DNA of 16,609 nucleotides from Desulfuromonadaceae bacterium UBA5613 (lineage in GTDB: Bacteria; Desulfobacterota; Desulfuromonadia; Desulfuromonadales; UBA2197), in the NCBI GenBank assembly GCA_002424625.1, contig DIKR01000001.1, positions 1-16,609 on the forward strand. Direction: 5' to 3'. Below are positions 1-6,447 of the stretch, one piece after another. A model generated the notes under the pieces. The model saw nothing but the letters and a program-made list of their open reading frames with translations, had not been told where the DNA came from and did no database searches. Position numbers and translations under genes: made by a program. Position 1 is the first letter of the stretch; the number at the start of each line of letters is the position of its first letter.

Positions 1-154
1 CCGGATTGGAATTGACCAGCACGATTTGGTAGCCGAGCTTACGCAAAGCTTTACAAGCTTGCGTACCAGAGTAATCAAATTCACAGGCCTGACCGATGAT
101 AATCGGGCCAGAACCGATAATAAGGATTTTCGAGATATCGGTACGTTTGGGCAT
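1..154 (-). CDS. carB: Carbamoyl-phosphate synthase large subunit, N-terminal 51 codons (partial)
   Basis: This is the beginning of the large (ammonia-activating) subunit of carbamoyl-phosphate synthase, which makes carbamoyl phosphate for pyrimidine and arginine synthesis in the cytoplasm. The 51 visible codons start MPKRTDISKILIIGSGPIII and go on through GQACEFDYSGTQACKALRKLGY, the nearly invariant N-terminus of CarB, including the first part of the ATP-grasp carboxyphosphate domain. The ATG at 154-152 is preceded by TGGAG nine bases upstream. The gene follows pyrC by 43 bases on the same strand, so it is probably the last gene seen of the pyr operon. The remaining roughly 1,000 codons lie beyond the left edge. 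In related operons carA usually comes directly before carB; here it does not. Identity is firm from the motif even though the gene is short here. Confidence 0.93.
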   Translation of the reverse strand, partial: MPKRTDISKILIIGSGPIIIGQACEFDYSGTQACKALRKLGYQIVLVNSNP

Positions 155-197
155 GGATCAATACTCCAGAAGGATTTAATTATGACAACTTGCAGTC

Positions 198-1475
198 TCA
201 GGATCGAGAATCAACGACCTTGCCCGCAACGATGACACAACGGGCACCGCCTAGCATCTTCCAGCCGATAAAGGGGGAGTTTTTCGACTTACTCGCCAAC
301 TTATCAGCATCGACAACCCACTCCATTGCCGGATCGATGACAGTGATATCGGCAATTGCGCCGACTACCAGAGTCCCTCGTCCAAGGCTGAGGATTTTCG
401 AGGGGTTACAGGACATTTTTTCAACCAGTTGCGCAAGGGTTAACACGCCGTCACTGACCAGCTTCAGGGACAACGGGAGGGAGGTTTCGAGACCGACAAT
501 CCCGTTCATCGCCGCATCGAATTCAACATCCTTTTCATCGAGATGATGCGGTGCATGGTCGGTAGCGATACAGTCGATGGTGCCGTCCTGCAGTCCGGCC
601 TTGATCGCCGCCACATCGGCGGCTTCACGTAGAGGCGGATTCATCTTGGCATTAGTGTTGTAACCGCGCACTGCATCGTCGGTGAGGGTAAAGTAATGGG
701 GTGCGGTCTCACAGGTGACCTTGACCCCCCTAGCCTTCGCTTCGCGAATGATCTGCACCGAACCTAAGGTCGAGACATGGGCAATATGGATGGGGGCACC
801 GGTGTATTCAGCCAGGAGGACATCGCGGGAGGTGGCGATATCCTCGGCAACGCGGGGGATCCCTTTCAATCCAAGCTCGGTGGAGGTAAAGCCCTCGTTC
901 ATCATCCCGGCGCCGACCAGATCAAGATCTTCGGCATGGGTAATCAGGGGAATACCGATGCCGGCCGCATATTGCAGGGCGCGGCGCATCAATTCGGAAC
1001 TCTTCACCGGATGGCCGTCATCAGAGACCGCAACACAGCCCGACTCCTTCAACTCACCCATTTCGGCGAGAGATTCCCCTTTTGATCCCTGGGTAATCGC
1101 GCCGACCGGGAAGACATTGCAAAAACCTTCGGCCTTGGTTTTATTGATGATATAGCTCGCCACCGCCTTGTTGTCGATGGCCGGCTTGGTGTTCGGCATG
1201 CAGCAGACCGAGGTAAAACCGCCGGCCACGGCCGACTTGGTGCCACTGACGATATCTTCCTTGTACTCGAGACCGGGATCGCGGAGATGGACATGCATAT
1301 CGATGAGACCCGGCGTCACATAACAGCCGGAAGCATCGATGCTCTTCACCCCCGCCGTTGTGACAAGATTTTTACCGATCTCTTTGATTTTTCCTTTTTC
1401 GATCAGCAGATCACAGGTCTGGTCGAGTTTCTGCGTCGGATCGATGATACGGCCGTTCTTGATCAAGAGATTCAT
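198..1475 (-). CDS. pyrC: Dihydroorotase
   Basis: Cytosolic zinc amidohydrolase that cyclises N-carbamoyl-aspartate to dihydroorotate, the third step of UMP synthesis. At 425 aa it has the size of the class I (long, Aquifex/Bacillus-type) dihydroorotases rather than the E. coli type of about 350 aa. Visible metal ligands: the HVH pair at residues 61 and 63 followed by LRDPG, an Asp in SDDGHP near residue 153, His in THAED and HIAHVST, and the catalytic Asp in ATDHAPH near residue 305. The C-terminus carries the usual amidohydrolase beta-sandwich strands (GAIADITVIDP, then GKVVDSR). The ATG at 1475 follows GAGGAAACCAAT, a good ribosome binding site. It lies 28 bases after pyrB and 43 before carB, and should be co-transcribed with both. 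Class I enzymes often act in a complex with aspartate transcarbamoylase, which fits the adjacent pyrB and the absence of pyrI. Nothing looks damaged. Confidence 0.96.
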   Translation of the reverse strand: MNLLIKNGRIIDPTQKLDQTCDLLIEKGKIKEIGKNLVTTAGVKSIDASGCYVTPGLIDMHVHLRDPGLEYKEDIVSGTKSAVAGGFTSVCCMPNTKPAIDNKAVASYIINKTKAEGFCNVFPVGAITQGSKGESLAEMGELKESGCVAVSDDGHPVKSSELMRRALQYAAGIGIPLITHAEDLDLVGAGMMNEGFTSTELGLKGIPRVAEDIATSRDVLLAEYTGAPIHIAHVSTLGSVQIIREAKARGVKVTCETAPHYFTLTDDAVRGYNTNAKMNPPLREAADVAAIKAGLQDGTIDCIATDHAPHHLDEKDVEFDAAMNGIVGLETSLPLSLKLVSDGVLTLAQLVEKMSCNPSKILSLGRGTLVVGAIADITVIDPAMEWVVDADKLASKSKNSPFIGWKMLGGARCVIVAGKVVDSRS

Positions 1476-1503
1476 ATTGGTTTCCTCGCTGGATTCGTTG
1501 TCG

Positions 1504-2436
1504 TTACTCTACCGCTGTTCCGCCGCAGACGTGATACAGCATCGCCATCCGCACTGCCACGCCATTCTCCACCTGCTTGAGGATGTGCGACTGGCTGCCA
1601 TCGACCACATAGGAAGACATCTCGACGCCGCGATTGATCGGGCCGGGATGCATGACCATGGCGTCGGGCCTGGCATACTGGAGATTCTGCGGATTGAGCC
1701 CGAAATAGCGGGAATACTCGCGGGCATTCGGCATCAGCGTCTTGCCCTGCCGCTCCTGCTGAATGCGCAGCATCATCACCACGTCGGCATCCTGAATCGC
1801 TTCTTTCATCGTCGCGCAGACCGTCACATTGCCGAGGCGTTCGACACCGGGAGGGATCATTGTCGGCGGACCGGCCAGAAAGATCGACGAACCGAGCTTG
1901 GTCAATCCCTGGATATTGGAGCGGGCGACGCGACTGTGGGTGATGTCGCCGACAATCGCCACCTTGAGACCATCAAGACGACCGAATTTATCCTTGATCG
2001 TCAACATGTCCAAAAGACCTTGCGAGGGGTGCTCGTGGGCGCCATCGCCGGCATTGATAATCGAACAATTGACCTTCTCGGCCAGGAAGTAATGACTCCC
2101 CGAGACGGCATGGCGCATGACGATGATATCGGGCTTCATCGCCAGCAGATTGAGGGCGGTATCGGCGAGGGTCTCCCCCTTGGTCGCCGAACTGTTTGAC
2201 GGCGCGATATTGACGGTGTCAGCGGAGAGGCGCTTGCCGGCAATTTCAAAGGAGGTGCGGGTGCGGGTCGATGATTCGTAAAAAAGGTTGATGATCGTCT
2301 TGCCGCGCAGGGTCGGGACCTTCTTGATCTCGCGATTGTTGATCTCACGCATACTTTCGGCGGTATTGAGTAGTTGCTCGATATCGTCCTTACTGAGATC
2401 ACGCAGGGCAATGATGTGCTTGTGCCGAAATGACAT
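1504..2436 (-). CDS. pyrB: Aspartate carbamoyltransferase, catalytic subunit
   Basis: Condenses carbamoyl phosphate with aspartate to give N-carbamoyl-aspartate, the committed step of pyrimidine synthesis. The 310-residue length is normal for a catalytic chain. The carbamoyl-phosphate site is plain: ESSTRTRTSFE at residues 54-64. HPSQGLLD is at about 136-143, the aspartate domain begins with KVAIVGDITHSRVARS, and HPGPINRGVE lies near residue 265. The start ATG at 2436 is preceded by AGGAG seven bases upstream. No regulatory pyrI gene follows; pyrC comes 28 bases later. That is the layout of B-type or A-type transcarbamoylases, whose activity depends on pairing with dihydroorotase. Control is expected at the level of transcription through the attenuator upstream of pyrR. 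Confidence 0.97.
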   Translation of the reverse strand: MSFRHKHIIALRDLSKDDIEQLLNTAESMREINNREIKKVPTLRGKTIINLFYESSTRTRTSFEIAGKRLSADTVNIAPSNSSATKGETLADTALNLLAMKPDIIVMRHAVSGSHYFLAEKVNCSIINAGDGAHEHPSQGLLDMLTIKDKFGRLDGLKVAIVGDITHSRVARSNIQGLTKLGSSIFLAGPPTMIPPGVERLGNVTVCATMKEAIQDADVVMMLRIQQERQGKTLMPNAREYSRYFGLNPQNLQYARPDAMVMHPGPINRGVEMSSYVVDGSQSHILKQVENGVAVRMAMLYHVCGGTAVE

Positions 2437-2459
2437 CGCTCTTCTCCTGATAAGGAAGG

Positions 2460-2990
2460 TTAGGATTTGACCAGGCGCACTTCAATCGGCTGCGCATGAT
2501 CGAAAAAGACACAGATATCTTCATCGCGGGCGGTCGGTACATTGCGACCGACAAAGTCCGGACGGATCGGCAACTCCCGGTGGCCGCGATCGATCAACAC
2601 CGCCAGCTGAATACAGTCGGGACGACCAATATCAATAAGGGCATCGAGGGCAGCGCGAATCGTCCGACCGGTAAAGATGACTTCGTCGACAAGGATGATC
2701 TTCTTGCCGTCGAGAGCAAAGGGAATCTCTGTTTTGCCGACCGGCAGGGTGCCGCGCGAACTGATATCGTCGCGATACATGGTAATGTCGACCGTCCCAA
2801 GAGGAATTTCCACCCCTTCGATCTCGACAATCCGGTCGCGCAACAGTCGGGCGAGATGATCCCCGCCACTGCGGATCCCGACCAGGACCAGGTCCTCAGT
2901 CCCTTTGTTCTTCTCCAGAATTTCGTGGGCGATCCGGGTCAACGCCCGCGCGATTCCAGCCTGATCAAAAATTACCGTATCTTGCGACAT
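2460..2990 (-). CDS. pyrR: Bifunctional pyr operon regulator / uracil phosphoribosyltransferase
   Basis: PyrR belongs to the type I phosphoribosyltransferase fold. It binds UMP/UTP and, in Bacillus, the 5' leader of pyr mRNA, where it favours termination; it also has weak uracil phosphoribosyltransferase activity. The 176-aa protein aligns along its whole length with the Bacillus protein as I remember it. The PRPP loop IILVDEVIFTGRT sits at residues 98-110 and DRGHRELPIRPDFVG near the C-terminus. T18, R19 and H22 (in ALTRIAHE), which I recall as RNA-contact positions in B. subtilis, are all kept, so RNA binding looks intact. The ATG at 2990 follows GAGGTGATTAA, a strong ribosome binding site. 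It is the first gene of the pyr operon and sits right after an intrinsic terminator in the leader that its own product would control. pyrB starts 23 bases after its stop. Confidence 0.96.
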   Translation of the reverse strand: MSQDTVIFDQAGIARALTRIAHEILEKNKGTEDLVLVGIRSGGDHLARLLRDRIVEIEGVEIPLGTVDITMYRDDISSRGTLPVGKTEIPFALDGKKIILVDEVIFTGRTIRAALDALIDIGRPDCIQLAVLIDRGHRELPIRPDFVGRNVPTARDEDICVFFDHAQPIEVRLVKS

Positions 2991-3020
2991 TTAATCACCT
3001 CTTCGATCGGGGAATGAGAC

Positions 3021-3058
3021 AAAAAAATACCTCTCCACCGCTTGGGCAGAAAGGTATT
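3021..3058 (-). terminator. Intrinsic terminator in the pyr leader (attenuator)
   Basis: On the minus strand the arms AATACCTTTCTGCC and GGTGGAGAGGTATT pair over 14 positions (11 Watson-Crick, 3 G-U) around the loop CAAGC. The 3' arm runs straight into a T run at 3027-3021. It lies inside the untranslated leader, about 30 bases before the pyrR start codon and after a candidate promoter. It would therefore stop transcription before the operon, which is attenuator behaviour rather than an end-of-gene role. The 5' arm is also complementary to an upstream segment (3089-3098), giving an alternative fold that would break the hairpin. Confidence 0.85.
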
Positions 3059-3098
3059 CTCAGAATGGATGAGGTTTTTTGTGTTCATGAGTACCTTT
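3050..3098 (-). promoter_or_regulatory. Candidate pyr antiterminator
   Basis: The minus-strand segment AAAGGTACTC (3098-3089) is complementary to GAATACCTTT (3059-3050) with one C-A mismatch. The second segment is the 5' arm of the leader terminator. Formation of this duplex excludes the terminator, as expected of an antiterminator when UMP is scarce. A second competing pairing, TGAGGTT (3108-3102) with AACCTCA (3076-3070), would tie up the core of the PyrR-binding loop in the read-through state. The exact fold is inferred by eye only. Confidence 0.55.
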
Positions 3099-3118
3099 GT
3101 CAACCTCACGGGATCGAC
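3099..3118 (-). promoter_or_regulatory. PyrR-binding loop (anti-antiterminator) in the pyr leader
   Basis: The minus-strand sequence ATCCCGTGAGGTT (3114-3102) fits the PyrR-binding consensus RUCCNGNGAGGYU known from Bacillus pyr leaders at every defined position. It is flanked by complementary arms GTCGA and TTGAC that form a five-pair lower stem (one G-U). It sits immediately upstream of the antiterminator segment and 40 bases upstream of the terminator, in the correct order for PyrR-mediated attenuation, with pyrR itself the first gene downstream. Confidence 0.75.
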
Positions 3119-3155
3119 TTAAAAGGGACGAAAACTACTGTTCTAAATTTTTCGA

Positions 3156-3185
3156 ATCCTAACAAGAGCAGCAGCAGGAAGTCAA
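3156..3185 (-). promoter_or_regulatory. Candidate sigma70 promoter for the pyr operon
   Basis: TTGACT (3185-3180) and TAGGAT (3161-3156) are separated by 18 bases. The -35 matches five of six consensus bases and the -10 four of six. Transcription would start near 3149 and give a leader of about 160 nt that contains the whole attenuator. The pyr genes might also be reached by read-through from lepA-lepB, but those transcripts would pass the same terminator. Confidence 0.4.
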
Positions 3186-3219
3186 CGGAAGAATTAAGGC
3201 GATAATCGATTTTTTCCGG

Positions 3220-3909
3220 CTAATGTATCAGTCTGCCAATACGGCTAATCCGCGGTAAATGACGCTCCGAATCCCAGGACCAATATTTAATAAAGGCTTT
3301 CCCCTTGATCTCCGGCTCGGTGACAAAACCCCAGAACCGACTGTCATAAGAACGGTCACGATTATCACCCATGACAAAGTAAGAATCTGCGGGGACAGTG
3401 ACCGGTTTCATGAAATCACGCGGACCATATTGCGCCGGAATGGAATCAGCTTCTTTATGGATGGCCTGGGGCAATTCGTACTTCTCACCATTAACGTAAA
3501 CCTGTTTATCCCGGACTTCGACCACGTCCCCCGGAATAGCGACCACTCTTTTAATGAAATCCCGCCGCGAGAAGTAACTTTTATCTCGGTCTTCGGGGAA
3601 TTCAAAGACGATTACATCCCCTTGCTGCGGATCTTTGAAGCGCAAAAAACGCTTCTCCGTAAAGGGGATCTGCATACCATAAACGAATTTACTGACGAGG
3701 AGATGGTCGCCGATCAGCAAGGTATCCTCCATCGATCCGGAAGGAATCTTGAAGGCCTGGACCACAAAGGTGCGGATGATCAAGGCAAGGACGAGAGCCA
3801 CAACGATCGACTCCGTCCACTCCCGTGACTTGGATTTGACCGGCTTTGGTGCGGGAGTCGGAGCTTCCGGCGCAGCTTCAACTTGCTTTTCTTCTGCAGC
3901 ACTCATCAT
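3220..3909 (-). CDS. lepB: Signal peptidase I
   Basis: Membrane-bound serine/lysine endopeptidase that removes signal peptides from exported proteins at the outer face of the cytoplasmic membrane. The 229-aa chain has a Pro/Ala/Glu-rich cytosolic N-terminus (residues 1-30), one membrane segment at about 33-50 (SIVVALVLALIIRTFVV), and then the catalytic boxes: IPSGSME with the nucleophile Ser59, and RRDFIKRVVAIPGD with the general base Lys120. GDNRDRSYDSRFWG (box E) follows near the C-terminus. Only one membrane helix is seen, as in the short S26A enzymes. The ATG at 3909 lies one base after the lepA stop, so the two genes are translationally coupled; a second ATG at 3906 is equally possible. 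lepA-lepB pairing is widespread in bacteria. The products of the large exported-protein cluster at the right side of the window would be its substrates. Confidence 0.96.
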   Translation of the reverse strand: MMSAAEEKQVEAAPEAPTPAPKPVKSKSREWTESIVVALVLALIIRTFVVQAFKIPSGSMEDTLLIGDHLLVSKFVYGMQIPFTEKRFLRFKDPQQGDVIVFEFPEDRDKSYFSRRDFIKRVVAIPGDVVEVRDKQVYVNGEKYELPQAIHKEADSIPAQYGPRDFMKPVTVPADSYFVMGDNRDRSYDSRFWGFVTEPEIKGKAFIKYWSWDSERHLPRISRIGRLIH

Positions 3910-3910
3910 C

Positions 3911-5710
3911 TCACTCTTTCACTTTAAGAATAGCCAGGAAGGCTTCCTGCGGCAGTTCGACATTGCCGACCTGCTTCATCCGCTTCTTTCCTTCTTTCTG
4001 CTTTTCGAGCAGCTTGCGCTTACGACTGATATCGCCACCATAGCACTTGGCGGTGACGTCCTTGCGTAATGCCTTGACGGTTTCACGGGCGATAATCTTG
4101 GTGCCGATCGCCGCCTGAATGGCGACCTCGAATTGCTGACGGGGGATGAATTCCCGCATCTTGGCGACCAGATCGCGACCGCGAAACTGGGCTTTATCGC
4201 GATGGACAATAAGGGAGAGGGCATCGACGGCATCACCGTTGATCAAAACGTTCAGTCGGATCAAATCACTGCGGCGATAATCGAGGTGTTCGTAATCGAG
4301 GGAAGCATAACCACGACTGATCGATTTGAGCCGGTCGTAAAAATCGAGCACGATCTCATTGAGGGGGAGTTCATAGATAATCATGATTCGCGTCGCGGTG
4401 AGATAACGAATCTCCCGCTGCACCCCGCGCTTCTCTTCACAGAGAGCGAGGACAGCGCCGACAAATTCATTCGGAACATGGATCGAGGCGAGGATAAAGG
4501 GCTCTTCGATATAATCGATATACTGAAGCTCCGGGAGCTTGTTGGCACTCTCGACGGTGATCATCTCGCCCTTGGTGGTGGTCACCCGAAAAGGGACGGT
4601 CGGGGCGGTGGTAATGAGATCGACACCGAACTCCCGCTCCAATCGCTCCTGAATGATTTCAAGATGAAGGAGGCCGAGAAAACCACAGCGGAAACCGAAA
4701 CCGAGAGCCATGGAGTTCTCCGGCTCAAAGGAGAAGGAAGCATCGTTCAGACGCAACTTCTCCAACGCGTCGCGCAGCAGATCGTATTCGGTGCTGTCGA
4801 TCGGATAGAGGCCGGAGAAGACCATGGGATTGACCACTTTGAAGCCGGGGAAGGCTTCCGGGGTCTGACGATGAAAATGGGTCAAAGTGTCGCCGACCTT
4901 GGCATCGGAGACGACCTTGATGCCGGCGATCAGGAAGCCGACTTCACCGGGGCCGAGTTCATCGACTTCGGTCATGTGCGGGGTGAAGACCCCGACTTTC
5001 AGAACTTCGTGGCTCTTGCGACTGGCCATCAAGAAGATCTTTTCACCCTTACGCACCGTGCCGTGGATGACGCGGACGAGGATGATGACGCCCTGATAGG
5101 CATCGTACCAGGAATCGAAGATCAAGACTTTCAGCGGTGCGGTGACATCTCCTTGCGGCGGCGGAACTTTCTGGACGATCGCCTCGAGGATTTCGTGGAT
5201 GCCGATCCCGGCCTTGGCGCTCGCTTCCACCGCGTCGGAGGTATCGAGGCCGATAATCTCCTCAATCTCCGACTTGACCCGCGCCGGATCAGCCGCCGGC
5301 AGGTCGATCTTATTGAGGACCGGGAAGACTTCAAGATTCTGATCGATGGCGAGATAGACGTTGGCGAGGGTCTGGGCTTCCACCCCCTGCGAAGCATCGA
5401 CGACCAACAATGCCCCTTCACAAGCGGAGAGGGAACGGCTGACCTCATAGGTAAAGTCAACATGCCCCGGCGTATCGATGAGGTTGAGAATATAGGTCTT
5501 GCCGTCGTCAGCTGTGTAGTTAAGACGAACAGCCTGAGCCTTGATGGTGATCCCGCGTTCCCGTTCCAGATCCATCTTGTCGAGGAACTGGTTTGACATC
5601 TCGCGGGACTGCAAAGCACCGGTCGCCTCAAGGAGGCGGTCGGCGAGGGTCGACTTACCGTGATCAATATGAGCAATAATCGAAAAGTTGCGAATCAGCG
5701 TGGTATCCAT
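3911..5710 (-). CDS. lepA: Elongation factor 4 (ribosomal back-translocase GTPase)
   Basis: LepA/EF4 is a ribosome-binding translational GTPase involved in initiation or back-translocation under stress. The 599-aa product has the standard length. Motifs are complete: G1 AHIDHGKST (13-21), switch region RERGITIKAQ (50-59), G3 DTPGH (79-83), G4 NKID near 133, and the LepA-specific C-terminal domain rich in basic residues (AKCYGGDISRKRKLLEKQKE). The reading frame is open upstream to an ATG at 5773, but I place the start at 5710 for three reasons: MDTTLIRNFSIIAH is the family N-terminus; GGGAG stands just before it; and a good promoter at 5776-5803 puts the transcript start at about 5769, downstream of the longer start. 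The stop is one base before lepB. Confidence 0.97.
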   Translation of the reverse strand: MDTTLIRNFSIIAHIDHGKSTLADRLLEATGALQSREMSNQFLDKMDLERERGITIKAQAVRLNYTADDGKTYILNLIDTPGHVDFTYEVSRSLSACEGALLVVDASQGVEAQTLANVYLAIDQNLEVFPVLNKIDLPAADPARVKSEIEEIIGLDTSDAVEASAKAGIGIHEILEAIVQKVPPPQGDVTAPLKVLIFDSWYDAYQGVIILVRVIHGTVRKGEKIFLMASRKSHEVLKVGVFTPHMTEVDELGPGEVGFLIAGIKVVSDAKVGDTLTHFHRQTPEAFPGFKVVNPMVFSGLYPIDSTEYDLLRDALEKLRLNDASFSFEPENSMALGFGFRCGFLGLLHLEIIQERLEREFGVDLITTAPTVPFRVTTTKGEMITVESANKLPELQYIDYIEEPFILASIHVPNEFVGAVLALCEEKRGVQREIRYLTATRIMIIYELPLNEIVLDFYDRLKSISRGYASLDYEHLDYRRSDLIRLNVLINGDAVDALSLIVHRDKAQFRGRDLVAKMREFIPRQQFEVAIQAAIGTKIIARETVKALRKDVTAKCYGGDISRKRKLLEKQKEGKKRMKQVGNVELPQEAFLAILKVKE

Positions 5711-5775
5711 GAACTCCCTTTGCGAAGCAGCGACGATGACGCTGCACAGAACAGCGCCTTGATGCGACCGCATAA

Positions 5776-5803
5776 TTTATACGAGACGAGGGGGATTTGT
5801 AAA
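5776..5803 (-). promoter_or_regulatory. Candidate sigma70 promoter for lepA-lepB
   Basis: TTTACA (5803-5798) and TATAAA (5781-5776) are separated by 16 bases; each matches five of six consensus bases. It lies in the 109-base gap between the MaoC-type gene and lepA. The predicted start of transcription near 5769 leaves a leader of about 60 nt. That leader contains three alternating CGCTG/CAGCG blocks able to form two mutually exclusive hairpins. Confidence 0.6.
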
Positions 5804-5819
5804 GGAAAAGCTGAAAATC

Positions 5820-6296
5820 TCAAGGATAGACGCGGACCACCGACTCGGCAATGCAGGCCGGTTTTTCTTCTCCTTCAATCTCGATGGTCAAGAGATAGAT
5901 GATCTGCACGCCCTTGGGCAAGACTTCGAAATCGAGGAGGTTTGAGCGGGCGCGGATGCGGGCCCCGGCTTTAACCGGCGCCGGGAAACGGACGCGATTG
6001 AGTCCATAGTTAACGCGATAGCGCATTCCCGGATAGTTGCTGGCAAAGAAATCGGGGTGGTTACTTTCGGTAAGACAGGGGAGCAAAGACAGCGTGAGAT
6101 AACCGTGCGCAACAGTCGTTCCGTAAGGGGACTCGCGGCGGGCCCGTTCCACATCGGTATGAATCCACTGCACATCGCCGGTCACCTCGGCAAAGGCGTC
6201 AATCCGCTCCTGAGTGATGGTCAGCCACGGTCCGACGTGGATTTCAGTGCCGCGTTGCGCGTTGAGACATTGCAGAAGTTCTGTTGTCGAAGCCAT
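5820..6296 (-). CDS. MaoC-family hot-dog (R)-hydratase / dehydratase
   Basis: A 158-aa protein of the MaoC-like/NodN group within the hot-dog fold, which hydrates enoyl-CoA thioesters or carries out related dehydrations in the cytoplasm. The hydratase-2 signature is present: FAEVTGDVQWIHTD with Asp41 and His46 as the likely catalytic pair, followed by YGTTVAHGYLTLSLLP, the usual substrate-tunnel segment. The C-terminal half (GLNRVRFPAPVKAGARIRA) also matches the family. The ATG at 6296 has GAGGG about ten bases upstream. The gene is divergent from the NlpC/P60 gene, sharing a 151-base gap, and precedes lepA by 109 bases. Its physiological substrate cannot be read from the sequence; fatty-acid or acyl-CoA metabolism is likely. 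Confidence 0.88.
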   Translation of the reverse strand: MASTTELLQCLNAQRGTEIHVGPWLTITQERIDAFAEVTGDVQWIHTDVERARRESPYGTTVAHGYLTLSLLPCLTESNHPDFFASNYPGMRYRVNYGLNRVRFPAPVKAGARIRARSNLLDFEVLPKGVQIIYLLTIEIEGEEKPACIAESVVRVYP

Positions 6297-6447
6297 GGCA
6301 TGGTTCCCTCAAAGAGTTATTTTGTGCAGCGTCAAAATTGATTTCTTGAATAAAGAGAGTCGGGATGAAATACTAAGTGTCTGACCCCGCATTTTAACAA
6401 AGATAACAAATTTTACGCTGTCACAGCAAAAAAACTCAGGATGGCTC

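Noticed and set aside
1339..2199. A 286-codon plus-strand ORF opposite pyrB/pyrC
   Set aside because: It is the His/Arg-rich shadow of two clear genes on the other strand, without a ribosome binding site or motif.
4133..5596. A 487-codon plus-strand ORF opposite lepA
   Set aside because: It is antisense to the strongly conserved lepA coding sequence, has a low-complexity Asp/Glu/Gly-rich translation typical of a mirrored frame, and resembles no family.
5711..5773. Longer N-terminus for lepA starting at 5773
   Set aside because: The extra 21 residues are absent from the family, the 5710 ATG has its own ribosome binding site, and the predicted transcript start lies downstream of 5773.
6346..6374. 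Possible promoter (TTGAAT, 17 bases, AATACT) for the NlpC/P60 gene
   Set aside because: Each box matches only four of six consensus bases, too weak to report as a feature.
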